From contig NWUY0300029589.1 of assembly GCA_004151065.3 (NCBI GenBank), positions 1 to 21,845 on the forward strand: 21,845 bases of DNA, read 5' to 3'. The notes under the pieces were generated by a model. It ran no database searches. It was not told the DNA's origin and saw only the letters and a program-made list of their open reading frames with translations. Source of the stretch: Larix sibirica (taxonomy: Eukaryota; Streptophyta; Pinopsida; Pinales; Pinaceae). This document shows, one piece after another, positions 1 through 9,527 of the stretch (within the stretch, counting starts at the first letter, position 1; every line of letters starts with the position of its first letter). The translations under genes and the position numbers were made by a program.

Positions 1-287
1 AACACCTTTGTTTTCCAGCCACTACTGGAAGGAGGCTACAACCTCCTTGGCAAACTTCAATATGCCCCTAGCACCACCCAACCTCCCTTTGGTTCTAGAT
101 TTTTATTTCATCAATTCTGGAAATTCTTCATTTTTTTGGTCTCGTCCTTCCTTGATACTTCTCTTATCTACGTTATTGAGACAACCATCTTTGATTTCAA
201 ATATCTGGTTATATAACTTCATGTATTTCATATTTTTCAGGTCGCATCTTTTCATTATGAAGTTCATGTCTTTTCAGGTCGCATCTC
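1..287. other. Left flank of unclear origin, no gene recognised
   Basis: This stretch does not align by eye with the first ~114 bp of the 3' LTR (11607-11720), although the sequence from about 288 onward does align with 11721 onward. The expected start of the 5' LTR (near 174) is therefore missing or replaced. Read on the minus strand from 186 down to 3, one frame has only two stops in about 61 codons and is lysine/arginine/glutamate-rich, so it may be a remnant of another coding sequence; I cannot name it. Two near copies of a polypyrimidine-CAG-GTCGCATCT motif lie at its right end. Confidence 0.35.
238..286 (+). repeat. Short direct repeat, period 37 bp
   Basis: The 12-mer CAGGTCGCATCT occurs at 238-249 and again at 275-286, each preceded by a T-rich run (TTTTCAG). 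The segment between is only partly repeated. Both copies look like plant splice acceptors (T-rich tract, CAG, then G), and the second lies just before an exon-like frame at 278-316. It could equally be a chance local duplication. Confidence 0.5.
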
Positions 288-890
288 TTTATATGAAATG
301 CTACGATGATATAAAGGTATCAAATTCTTTCCTAAGCTCGTAATTCTTTTCATTTATTTTGGATTTAATGGAAATTATATTGTTTTAGTTTATGAAGTTA
401 CATGAAGCCTGATCCTGCAGTAGGTCCATAAGATGAATCCAATAACTACGATTCCTGCAACCACTACACTTCTAACAATGCTGAGAGATCCAGTAATGGC
501 TTCCGAGTTGGAGATGCTTTCAATTGAAATGAAGTAAGAAGGGGATATAGGTCTGATGAAGAATCACGTCCAAATGGTGCTATGTTGGCCACATCAGCTC
601 CAACTATCACCAGCAGATTGTTAGGATCGATTCTTGGTCGACATTGATAATCCTACATCACGGGCAATGAAGGCGAATTCCATGCCTTCAGTCATGGAAT
701 TTGATTGACGAAGAGAAAACTCTTTTTTACTCTGTTCATCCACACATATCTGGAAATGTAATCTCTCGTTCTAAGTTGGGAATTGATGTAGATTCATGCT
801 GTGATTTGGAAACCATATTCCATGTAACTGTTTTGTACGCATCCCTACAATGTCGATCCTATAGAATGTTATTTTAAACCATTGACGATG

Positions 891-897
891 TATAAAT
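891..897 (+). promoter_or_regulatory. TATA-like box in 5' LTR
   Basis: TATAAAT lies here and the same heptamer is kept at the matching place of the 3' LTR (12327-12333) and its duplicate (20088-20094). It stands about 105 bp before the LTR's AATAAA, the order expected for a retroelement promoter followed by a polyadenylation signal. Activity is inferred only from position and conservation between LTRs. Confidence 0.4.
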
Positions 898-1001
898 CTC
901 GATCAATCATTGATGAGAGATTATCTTGGTAGCTTAGTAGCAGTGATATACTCAGGCATTGTAAAGGAAGGAAATTCCTTGTAATGTTGTTCTTTATCAT
1001 T

Positions 1002-1007
1002 AATAAA
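1002..1007 (+). promoter_or_regulatory. AATAAA polyadenylation signal in 5' LTR
   Basis: A canonical AATAAA is present in the 5' LTR. The matching site of the 3' LTR (about 12451-12457) reads ATATAA and has lost it, and the LINE poly(A) insertion begins only a few bases further on. Confidence 0.35.
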
Positions 1008-1685
1008 AGACTGGTTCAATGCTCATTTGATTCTCAGTTCCGCGTGCGAATTAAGTGGTAGTGGGTGCGGTTCTAAGTGGAGCCATGGACCCCTTCATCT
1101 CCAGAACCACGCCCTATTTATTTCTACAATGTGGTGTGATATTGTGAATTTACATTTAGCAATAATGATTGTATTATGATCCCGTGATCAATATTTACTA
1201 TGTTTTCCTGTAATAGATCCTGCAATATGTAATTTCCTATAGCTTAGCATTAAATCCCACAGTTTGTTATTTCATTTTGAATTTCATTTGCAAAGGTTAA
1301 TAGTTGGATTGATTTTATGAACCTTTGGATCAATACCAGCTAAAACCGAGGTTTGGAGAGTCTTCTAAACACCAAGGTGTTAACCCGAGTGTCTACTAAC
1401 CCAACCCATAATTGGAATGGTATTGATCTCGAAACTTCATGGCTTTTGCTGTGTGATATCAGATTAAAAATTGTCTTTCAAGCACTGTTTCAAACTTGTT
1501 ATGAAGTGAGACTCAACGTAGTATTGTCAGTCATGGTCTAAATAAGTTACATACGATCAACCTATGGTTCTACCTTAGGAGCTCACTCAGGTCCTTGCCA
1601 GTATTGAAATGCACTTTAGTTTATAGTAGATTGGGTTTGAAATTGATTTCATTTGCCTTGCATAGATTGGTGTTGTTAATTGTAG

Positions 1686-1727
1686 GTTTTGAAGCACTTT
1701 AAGAAGGTTTTCAAGCACTTTAAGAAC
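1686..1727 (+). repeat. Two tandem 21-bp units in 5' LTR
   Basis: Units 1686-1706 and 1707-1727 share the pattern GTTTT(G/C)AAGCACTTTAAGAA and differ at only two positions (unit positions 6 and 21). They sit in the presumed U5 part of the LTR, about 100 bp before the PBS. Confidence 0.6.
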
Positions 1728-1824
1728 ACTCTTTGCATATACTTCACACAACACCTCACAAATCTACAAACCCAGATTGATAATTAATGCGTCAAGTTAC
1801 CACCATTCAATTTTCCCCACATTT

Positions 1825-1842
1825 TGGTGTTGTTGTCGGGGA
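1825..1842 (+). other. Primer-binding site, tRNA-Asp type
   Basis: The 18 bases TGGTGTTGTTGTCGGGGA match the plant Athila/Tat consensus TGGCGCCGTTGCCGGGGA (complementary to the 3' end of tRNA-Asp) at 15 of 18 positions. All three differences are C-to-T, as expected from decay of methylated cytosines. It lies three bases after the LTR end CACA, the usual spacing. The consensus is from general knowledge of these elements; the assignment was not computed. Confidence 0.8.
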
Positions 1843-2423
1843 GGTGCTAAAGGGATAGTTCTAAAAGTGAAAAAGGTGTGATAGCTTATGGTTAACATCT
1901 TTTGGAATTGATATCAACAAGGAAAGGCTTATAGGGAACCTAGCGTTCTGATTTATAGTTATGTTGGTTAGTATTAGTTCTAAAAGATCATAGATTTCGT
2001 TTGAGAAGTTATTTCTCATACTTGTTTTTGTTTGTGATTGGACTCTTTAGGAAATGGACCTGACGCATCCACTGTAGTGGGTTTCTCCAAGCCCTTGTCG
2101 TGTTGGTATGTTTCTTTACATTTAGTCTAGATGATTGATATTTATCTTGGTTTGAGGGTGCCCATATTAGGATTGGAAAGATATAAATTTTCAATACTAT
2201 CCTTTTGAATTTTAAATTATGATAACAGTGTGATAGTACTTTATGATTCAAAATATTATAGCATTGCATGGTTTGACATATTCACATTGTTCGATGCATG
2301 ATAGATATTGCATCTTGAAAAGCATGATAAGTATTGCATGGTTTGTTATCACTGCATGAATGGGGAGATAGATAAAAAAATGTAGTTTCTAAAAACAAAA
2401 ACAAAAACAAAAACAAAAAAAAA
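1843..2423 (+). other. Retroelement leader, non-coding, with A-rich repeat
   Basis: Between the PBS and the first gag codons I see no convincing frame. The stretch is AT-rich and ends with an (A5C)n simple repeat at about 2391-2418 that runs into a poly(A) tract. The frames found on the opposite strand have no recognisable content. Confidence 0.55.
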
Positions 2424-3086
2424 TATGCTTACGGTAGGACTGTGAACACACCCACTCCCACTTCTACTAACTTGGCAAGGAAACACATAAGAGATATTTT
2501 TGTAGGGGCAATTGTAAGGAAAACTCCTGTGGTAGAATTTAAAAGGACACCTACTTCAAAAGAAGCAATTTCACACAGACAGACTACAACTGAAATTGTG
2601 GAGCCTCTAAATCATCCAACATAACCTACAATAGAATCAATCATTGTTGGAGAACGAGAGAGGAAACTAGAAGAGGGATTAAACGCAGTTGTTGAGACCA
2701 AATTTGCACTGCCTGAAATAGTGTTTAATTTATTTAGAGGAGGAAAGATGGTAGAGGAAGAGGGAAATAACTCTACCCAAGAGGAAACCTTCACCTTTGA
2801 ATTTTCTATCATAGAACCTAGTGGCATAGCACATATGAAGAACATCCCTCTATTTGCTTTACCAAACTTCCATGGGTTAGCAAGAGAAGATATGGATGCA
2901 TTTTTGTTCAAGTTTGATGTACTTTGTAGAAGCTATGACTATTGTACCGATGGTCAACAATTGAAATTATTCCTTGATACTTTAAAGGGTGCAGCACTCC
3001 GATGGTTCATGGGCCTCGGGGGAAACAATATTCAGAAATGGGAAGATATGAAGAAGGTATTTGTGCAGAAATACAAACTTGACTAA
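2424..3086 (+). pseudogene. gag: gag, N-terminal part and Retrotrans_gag core (broken)
   Basis: Gag would form the virus-like particle of the element. One frame runs from about 2424 to 3086 with a single internal stop at 2622-2624. There is no ATG at its head; the only nearby ATG (2425) is in another frame. The C-terminal 75 codons match the Retrotrans_gag pattern of plant gypsy elements: the FHG motif near 2867, a D-x-F-L-F-x-F segment, then L-K-G-A-A-L-R-W-F near 2985-3010 and a WEDMKK motif near 3040. The frame then ends at 3084-3086, where the family would continue. It was ancestrally one polyprotein with the following parts. Confidence 0.8.
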
Positions 3087-4342
3087 TGCAAAGCTCTAGA
3101 TATAAAAGAATAAATCATCTGAATGACATAGGAGGAAGATGAGAGTTGGAACACCATGTGGAACGTTTTCCATACAATATTGAATGATCAAGGCAAGGAC
3201 ATTTGGGTAAAGAGACATTAAGAAAAATCCTACTTATAGGGATTCGAGATGAGTGCTTAGAGGTCTTAAATCTAATGGGATTAAGAGATGTCCATCAATT
3301 GAAATATGATGAAATATGTGATTTATACAGGAGGTATTCCAGAGGAAATGCAAAGACTGGAAGAAGCTCCAGAGATGTTGCTTCTAGATTTACAAAATTT
3401 GTTGTAGGAACAAGAGTAACACGGGTTGAGATTGGTAATATTTTTTTTAAAATTTTAAAATTGACATTATCAGTTCATTGAGTTCTCATCTTGATATCTT
3501 GTAGGTCAAAAGGATAGATGAAGTAAAGAAAGACTTGGTAGTATTTTGTCCAAAATGCAGGAAAAAGCATCCTCCACGGGATTACCCATCATAGAGCGTT
3601 GAACTCTCTGAGATATGTGATCAATACCATCCTACAAAGAATCTCCCTTCTATACTAGGCCTAAAAGTGGTATACCAAGGAGAGCAAGAGACCACAAGTT
3701 CACTCTATGCAATGGCTCCACAACATTGACCATGGCAACCTCGATCTCCAGGTATGTTGCAAAATTCTACTCCACAATTTTCTCATTCATATAATCAGGC
3801 ATGGAAAGCCCCAACACCATCAACCCACTCCACAACATCCTTGGCAACATGGTTGGTGTGGGAATTCTTATGATACCATGTCTAATTTTCCTCATCCTAC
3901 ATCACACAATTTTCCTACAGTGCCATCATATTCCCCACAAATTCTTCAAACACAAATCAATTATCCCACACTATTACAACTACCTACCCCTCTAAACCAC
4001 CAATAACCAATGCAAATCCCTACCCAATCCATCCTCAATCCAAATAATAATAAAACAGTCCAACCCACTTATAATGCTGACATCCAAACTTTTCCTACAT
4101 ATGTCATTATGCATGTGTCACTACAGGAAATCCATCTCAGAACAGGGAAGGTTCTTAATAAAAAACCTTTAGTAGTTATTCATGAGAATGATGAGGAAGA
4201 AAGTCCCACTCCATCTATGCCAAACACTAGTAAACATTCACACCTTCAAGTTCAAAATCAATCATATCGAAACCAATTGACCTTACCAATAAACACACAA
4301 GAAATACAAACACCACAGTCCAATCAACCTCTGTTCCCATAA
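3087..4342 (+). pseudogene. gag: gag C-terminal part: helical region, degenerate zinc knuckle, Pro/Gln-rich tail
   Basis: The continuation after 3086 is dense with stops until a frame change near 3203. From 3203 to 3481 a clean frame carries the conserved gag motif I-R-D-E-C-L-E-V-L-N-L-M and an R-R-Y-S-R-G segment. At about 3547-3590 another frame shows a zinc-knuckle-like FCPKCRKKHPPRDYP: CxxC and His are kept but the position expected to be the last Cys is Tyr. A Pro/Gln/Asn/Thr-rich tail follows (3801-4342), typical of the gag-protease linker in this group, with stops at 4004-4006 and 4340-4342. The order agrees with gag decay, not with an independent gene. Confidence 0.7.
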
Positions 4343-4917
4343 AGGATACAGGTAGAAAAGACAATCACTCCCATCAAATTTGATTTTGCAGTTGAACTAA
4401 CAAATATTTGTGTCAAAATCCCCTTAATTAAGGACCTAAAATATATACCCATTTATGCTAAAATAGTGAGGGATCTATGTATCAGAAAACCGGGAAGAAA
4501 AAAGAGGGAACCAACAACCATAAAACTCTTAGGAAAATTGCCTAGCCTTATGTCTGCTTAGGTCACTATTGAAAAATATGTGGACCCAGGAAATCTTATA
4601 GTCACTATTTTTATCAATAACCTCCCTATTGAAAACACTCTAATCGATTTAGGTGCAACCATAAATGTAATGACTCTAAAAACTCTCACTCGATTAGGAC
4701 ACTGCAATATTTCCCCTACCTCCATAGTCCTTGAACTAGTTGATCGATAAAAAATAAAACCCAAGGGAGTATTGGAAGATGTAACTGTCTCACTGGATTG
4801 ATGGGAGTATCCGGTAGACTTATATGTCTTGTATCCAAAATCAAACTTAGGTGGACATCCCTTAATATTCGGAAGGCCCTGGATGGCCACACCTGATGCC
4901 TTCATTAGTTGTAGTTA
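4343..4917 (+). pseudogene. pol: Aspartic protease domain of pol (broken)
   Basis: The retroelement protease processes the Gag-Pol polyprotein. The frame continues directly from the gag tail. It shows the active-site motif LIDLGATINVM near 4645-4677 (D-x-G-A) and, near its end, the flap/C-terminal motif GGHPLIFGRPW (about 4851-4883). Three in-frame stops break it (4559-4561, 4748-4750, 4799-4801) and another ends it at 4916-4918. The catalytic Asp is still encoded, but no full domain could be made. Confidence 0.78.
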
Positions 4918-5349
4918 AGGAAACACGACAATCACACATGGCACATAGACTAAACAAATCACACTTTACCCCCTACCAAAACTGCACCTGAATTAGAATG
5001 TTCCCAATGGCTTATTGAGGATGATCGTGACAACGAAAGCATTCAACTTGTTTTTACAATATCCCAAGACATGGGCTTAATGGAAAATACCAAATAAAAT
5101 ATGATTAGCCATTACAATTCCAATCCATATTTCCCATGGTATTTTTGGGCGTAGTCATCCTCTCAGTATCAAGCTTCTTTAGACCACCTCTTAGCTAGAT
5201 CAAGATTTCCAAGAAATATGCACCACAAAAGAATTAGATTCTACTTTCTTATTATCCTTTCCTACTTGTTCAATCTCTGAATATGGCAGCAAAACTGTAG
5301 AAATTCCTCCTAGAAAACTCTAAATATCAATTTGACATTATAAGATAGT
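4918..5349 (+). pseudogene. pol: Protease-RT linker of pol, heavily degraded
   Basis: No domain is recognisable. Fragments of acidic and hydrophobic coding-like sequence (for example around 4990-5060) occur in more than one frame with many stops. Position between protease and RT makes it the connecting part of the polyprotein. Confidence 0.5.
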
Positions 5350-6328
5350 TCACAAGAAGAACAATTGATTGAAGTTTTGAGAGAGTATTATGATGTTTTT
5401 GCGTGGGAGTATACTAACATGAAAGGCATTAATCCGGATACTTGCATCCATCACATTTACATCCAAGAAAATGCTAGGCCTTTCAGACAACCACAAAGAA
5501 GAATCATATAACATTGAGGGAAGTAGTAAAAGAAGAACTTGAGAAATCAATGTAGGTGTCATCTATCCTATTTCTGACAGTCATTGGATGTCTCTGTTGG
5601 TCACTATCCCTAAAAATTATGGGAAATGGCGAGTGTGCGTTGATTATAGAGAACTAAACCAAGCAACCTTGAAATATTACTTTCCCCTACCTTTCATTGA
5701 CCAAGTCCTGGACACACTAGCAAGAAAGAAATATTTTTCTTTCCTAGATGGATTTAGCTAATACAATCATATCTAGATTGCTCCGAAGGACTAGGACAAG
5801 ACTACTTTTACGTGTCCATGGGGGACTTATGCTTACAAGGTATTACCTTCTGGCTTATGTAATGCACCAGCTACTTTCCAGCGGGTGATACTTGGTATTT
5901 TCTCTGACTTGTTACATGATTACATGGAGGTATACATGGATGACTTTACTACATTCAGTGATTCTTTTGTGGAAATTTTAACTAATCTTAAAAAGTTCTA
6001 AAGAGTTGTAGAGATTCAAATTTAGCACTTAGAAATGATTTTATGATACTGATTGAAAGTATTGTGTTGGGACACCATGTGTCTGCTGCAGGAATTTGGG
6101 TTGATCGTGCTAAAATAAAAGTGATTGTTAACATGCCACCCACTGCAAACCAAAAATAGCTTCGAAGTTTCTTAACCCATGCAGGCTATTATTAACACTT
6201 CATTGAAAATTTTGCAAAGATAGCCTTACCATTGTTCAAATTGCTAGCAAAAGAAGTTGATTTTCATTCGAGTAAGGAATGCCAACTTGCCTTTGATGTA
6301 GTAAAGGATTACGTTTTCTTCAACTTCA
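5350..6328 (+). pseudogene. pol: Reverse transcriptase domain of pol (broken), first copy
   Basis: RT copies the element RNA into DNA. Upstream conserved residues appear in the frame at 5350 (DVFAWEY motif, then the HHIYIQ region). A frameshift occurs near 5510, and the core continues at 5565-6000 in another frame: KWRVCVDYREL near 5626, FLDGFS (motif A Asp) near 5743, GLCNAPATFQR near 5852-5884, and the catalytic YMDD at 5933-5944. Stops interrupt after FLDGFS and in several later codons, and a second shift follows the YMDD region; GHHVSAAG (about 6070) and the connection region up to 6328 lie in yet another frame. From 5834 onward this is duplicated at 13595 onward. LPSGL here replaces the LPFGL seen in the second copy. 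Confidence 0.9.
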
Positions 6329-6800
6329 GTGTTGAGAGGTCCAAATTGGAGCCTTCCATCCCATATCTCTATCGATGCACCATATTGGGCCATAGGGGAA
6401 ATATTAGGCCAAAAGGAAAATCTCTTAACCCATGTTATTTACTGTATAAGCAAAAATCTAGCCCCTCCCAAATTAAATTACACTGTAATTGAGAAAATAA
6501 TTCATTTCGGTTGTCTATGCAATAAACAAATTTAGACACTACATCACATGGTACGAAGTTTTTATCCATACTAACCACTCTTCCATTAGGTACCTCATGA
6601 ATAAGCCAATTACGAATGACATAATTACTAGGTGGTTGCTGCTGCTACGGGAGTTCAACATCACAATTATGGACATACCAAGGAAGGAAAATCAGGTGGC
6701 TAACTTCCTTTCTAGACTCAATAATAAAGGTGAGAATACTCTTGTTGATGACAATTCCCTTATGAGAATATGTTTGTTATTTCTACTAACCTGCCATGAT
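6329..6800 (+). pseudogene. pol: RNase H domain of pol (broken), first copy
   Basis: RNase H removes the RNA template. LRGPNWSLPSHISIDA gives the first catalytic Asp and YTVIEK the catalytic Glu. A stop lies at 6533-6535. In the next frame the usual HTDH motif reads HTNH at 6570-6578, so the codon at 6573-6575 encodes Asn instead of the catalytic Asp. RWLLLL-x-EFN and the N-Q-V-A-N-F-L-S-R-L motif (normally VADFLSRL; here Asn replaces another conserved Asp) follow within 6630-6720. Loss of two acidic residues plus frame breaks makes it inactive. It is duplicated at 14090-14561. Confidence 0.85.
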
Positions 6801-8167
6801 TTGCATACATAGCCAACTATCTTGCTACAGGGAAACTTCCACCCCAATTTTCATTGAAGGAAAGAGATAGGGTTGTGAGAATGAGTGCTCCTTATTCTTG
6901 GATTAAAAGAGATCTCTTTTACATAGGTCCTCACTTGATCATTCACATATGTGTGAGAGAAGACAAAATGCATGACATCCTGAAGGCTTTCCATGATGAA
7001 CACTCTTGGAGGCATTCTGTAGATAACATAACAACATATAAAATCCTCCACATGGGCTATTATATTCCTGCGCTCTTCCACAATGCAAATAATTGTGTTC
7101 GGACATGTGACAGCTTCTAGAGGATGGGTTAACCGATTCCATCATATGAGATGCCACTCCAACCTCGGGTTCTTGTAGAGCCCTTTGAAAAATGGGCCCT
7201 AGACTTTGTAGGACCTATTAGCCCTCCTTCCAAATGTAAAAAGTATATTTTGGTTTGCACAGACAATGTGACTAAGTGGGTGGAGGCAAAAGCCTTACCT
7301 AGAGTTACGAAAAAGTTAGTAGTAGATTTATTGTTTGGTGAAATTTTTGCTCTCTTTGGAGTACTTAGAGAGATTGTTACTGACCAAGGTGCTCAATTTA
7401 CATCTAAGTTGATACTAGTAATTACCCATAGGTATCAAATCACGCACATGAAATCCACTCCATATCATCTACAAGCCAATGGGCAAGTGGAGTCAACGAA
7501 CAAGGTTCTAGAGGAAATCCTTACCAAAACAGTACAAATGCACAAGAAGGATTGGACAAATAGACTTCTAGAGGCCTTATGGGCGTACAAGACAACATGA
7601 AGAAGTACTATTGGTTTCTCTCCATACCAGCTGGTCTATGGAAAGAAAATCCAACTTCCTATCGAATTTCAGATCAAAAATTTCAAAATGGTTGCAGATT
7701 TAGACATGGATCTAATTGAGGCTCAAAAGCATAGAAATTTACAATTAAATGAACTAGATGAGACGCGACAGGAATATTTTCAACACACTGATATCATCCA
7801 GCAGCAGAGGGAAAGATGGCATGACATGGTGATTAAAAAGAAGCAGTTCAAGGTAGGGGACTAAGCACTCCTCTTCGATACAAAGTTTAAAAACTTAAAG
7901 GGGAAAGTCAACAAACATTGCCTCGGCCCTTATGACGTTGAAGCTGGTTATGATAATGGATATGCCAAAGTTAGAACGATTGATGATGAGAAGGTGTCCT
8001 TCTTAGTCAATGGGAACAAACTTAATTTATTTCAAAAGCCTAAGTCCAATGAGGAGTTTGTCAAAAGTTTGATGGAACAAGTTGAATTGGAGGTAGTAAG
8101 TAGGGGGGATTTTACCTGTGCTTCTTCTTCCTCATCCCAATTCCTTTTTATTACTATAAAAAAATGA
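6801..8167 (+). pseudogene. pol: Integrase of pol (broken, DD35E triad still encoded), first copy
   Basis: Integrase inserts the cDNA into the genome. The N-terminal zinc-binding region (6854-7117) keeps the two His and TC but ends CDSF where the second Cys of the CxxC pair is expected. The catalytic core at 7151-7600 is uninterrupted for 149 codons. Asp in WALDFVGP (7202-7204), Asp in VTDQG (7382-7384) and Glu in GQVES (7490-7492) form a D-D35-E triad with correct spacing. The same frame continues through stops at 7598-7600 and 7862-7864 to 8165-8167, covering the C-terminal domain (QLVYGKK, then KKKQFKVGD and the LGPYDV region). No chromodomain is evident. It is duplicated at 14562-15928. 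Confidence 0.9.
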
Positions 8168-9098
8168 AAAAAATTTAGAAAAACAAAAATTAAAATAAAG
8201 AGAAAAATTAAAGCCCTGCTGTAAAAACCATAATTTTTGGCGCAGTAGAGCCAAGACCTCACTTCCCAGTCTCGTGTTCGTGGAGTCTTTAATAAATTTG
8301 TGGTTTTTTTCTTCTCCTTTTAATTTTTTTTTCATGCTCATGTTGGATTGATGGAGGATTCCTTGAGGCCTTCCTTCCAATAATCTTGTCCCATCGACTT
8401 CAACTCATCATATGGGTTCAAGATCAGAGATTAAGTGATGCCTTGAAGTTCGTATGCTTTAATGATGAGCTTTATTGCTACCAACATAGAGGATGCATTA
8501 ATGCCTCATGACTGTTAGATCCTACAGGGGGTTTGACGACAACACATTCATTCAAACCTGATAGGATGCATCAAGGGTACCATGGTTCTCATCGCCATTA
8601 TTGGTGAGATAACTCGCATCAGTTAACGCCATTCATCAAGGGCCGATAATCAGATGAATCCTGTCACATTCGACATGAAGAAATCTATTCATGTGAACGA
8701 GATTGTACACGCGGGGGTTGAAGACGAAGAATTTTTTACTATCCTGTTGCAGCATTTTAAATTGTCAATAAAGAACAAATCCAAATTTCTATTATGTTTT
8801 GGCCCAGTTCAGTTCAGGAGGCCAATTTCAAAATAAAATGGAGAAATCTCTTATCTTTAGTAAAAAGACTTATGTTCTTGTATCACAAACCAAGTGGGTT
8901 AAATCCTACTCCTGTTCCTATTTTCGATCATGTTCTTGTTCCAAATCCAGTTACGGTTCTAATTCCTAAAACAAACCTTGCTTTACAAAGTATGGGTGTA
9001 TGATAGAACCCCTTCCTTCGACAAAGGCAGCGCTAGTAATAACTTTGTATGGATCAGGTAACTGAGACTACTAGTAGTTCATTTTCTTTTTATTCACA
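8168..9098 (+). other. Degenerate spacer after pol, no clear gene
   Basis: The first ~50 bp are A-rich and followed by AT-rich sequence. Short open frames (8654-8836 and 8794-9003) overlap in different frames and share no motif I know. The second ends with a Pro/Val-rich stretch that looks coding-like. This part lies where the N-terminal end of the downstream ORF, or an intron-like leader for it, would be. Three substitutions between the two copies (8956, 8978, 9061) fall here. Confidence 0.45.
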
Positions 9099-9527
9099 AT
9101 GATGAAATATTATGATGTGAAGGCGGTTCCTTTGATGAATCAAGAACCTAAGCCAATACCCCTTTGATCCATGTCTTATGATGATTTTGCACTTCCATTT
9201 TAAAGTTATTATTGTGTGGGATTATTATCTGGCTTCCATGTATTGGATTTGCCATGATGTCAATCTAAATCATCACTTCAACATGCACTTTACATGGTGT
9301 TCACTCCCGAGCCATTCATAGTCATAATTATGATCATGCATGCATGATTAGATTGGATAATGATGATGAAATCGTTATGATCACGATCTTTTTGAAAACC
9401 CAAACCTTCCACTAACATATCGTTATCCTTCCATATCTATCGTACTGAGCCATTTCCCATCCTAATTATACAATTAAGTGGTAATTAGATATTTTACATG
9501 CCCTAGCATAGGATTGCATTAGAAGTA
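9099..9527 (+). pseudogene. Possible N-terminal remnant of the third ORF
   Basis: Two frames in this segment have coding-like composition but each is broken by many stops (at least eight in the frame starting at 9099). It lies directly upstream of the better-preserved third ORF and may be its eroded start. A perfect 16-bp palindrome built on CATGCATG is at 9333-9348. Confidence 0.3.

Larger units (their letters stand above)
288..1821 (+). repeat. 5' LTR (5' end missing or replaced)
   Basis: Positions 288 to about 1024 align with 11721-12462, the 3' LTR, with many substitutions and small indels. From 1025 to 1821 there is no partner in the window because the 3' LTR is interrupted. The right end is placed at about 1821 (sequence ending CCCCACA) because a PBS follows three bases later; LTRs normally end in CA. 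The first ~114 bp present in the 3' LTR (beginning TGTAGAGTCC) are not recognisable here. A TATA-like box (891-897) and an AATAAA (1002-1007) fit a U3/R arrangement. A perfect 7-bp-arm hairpin-like sequence surrounds AACACCAAGGTGTT near 1368-1381. Confidence 0.8.

Noticed and set aside
8-343. 111-codon + strand frame at the left edge
   Set aside because: Phe/Ser/Leu-rich low-complexity translation of T-rich sequence without known motifs; the opposite strand has a more coding-like composition.
6851-7157. Minus-strand frames opposite the integrase zinc-binding region (also 14612-14918)
   Set aside because: Overlaps strong homology to integrase on the + strand; antisense shadow.
5350-8167. Possible endogenous pararetrovirus (caulimovirus-like) pol
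   Set aside because: An integrase with DD35E follows RNase H and the element has LTRs, PBS and polypurine tract; pararetroviruses lack these.
8228-8250. TTTTTGGCGCAGT resembling a second primer-binding site after pol
   Set aside because: Only about 8 bases match the usual TGGCGCC start, and no LTR end precedes it.
8032-8380. Minus-strand frames opposite the end of integrase and the A-rich tract (also at 15793-16141)
   Set aside because: Phe/Leu-rich translation of the A-rich tract's complement; shadow of the pol frame.
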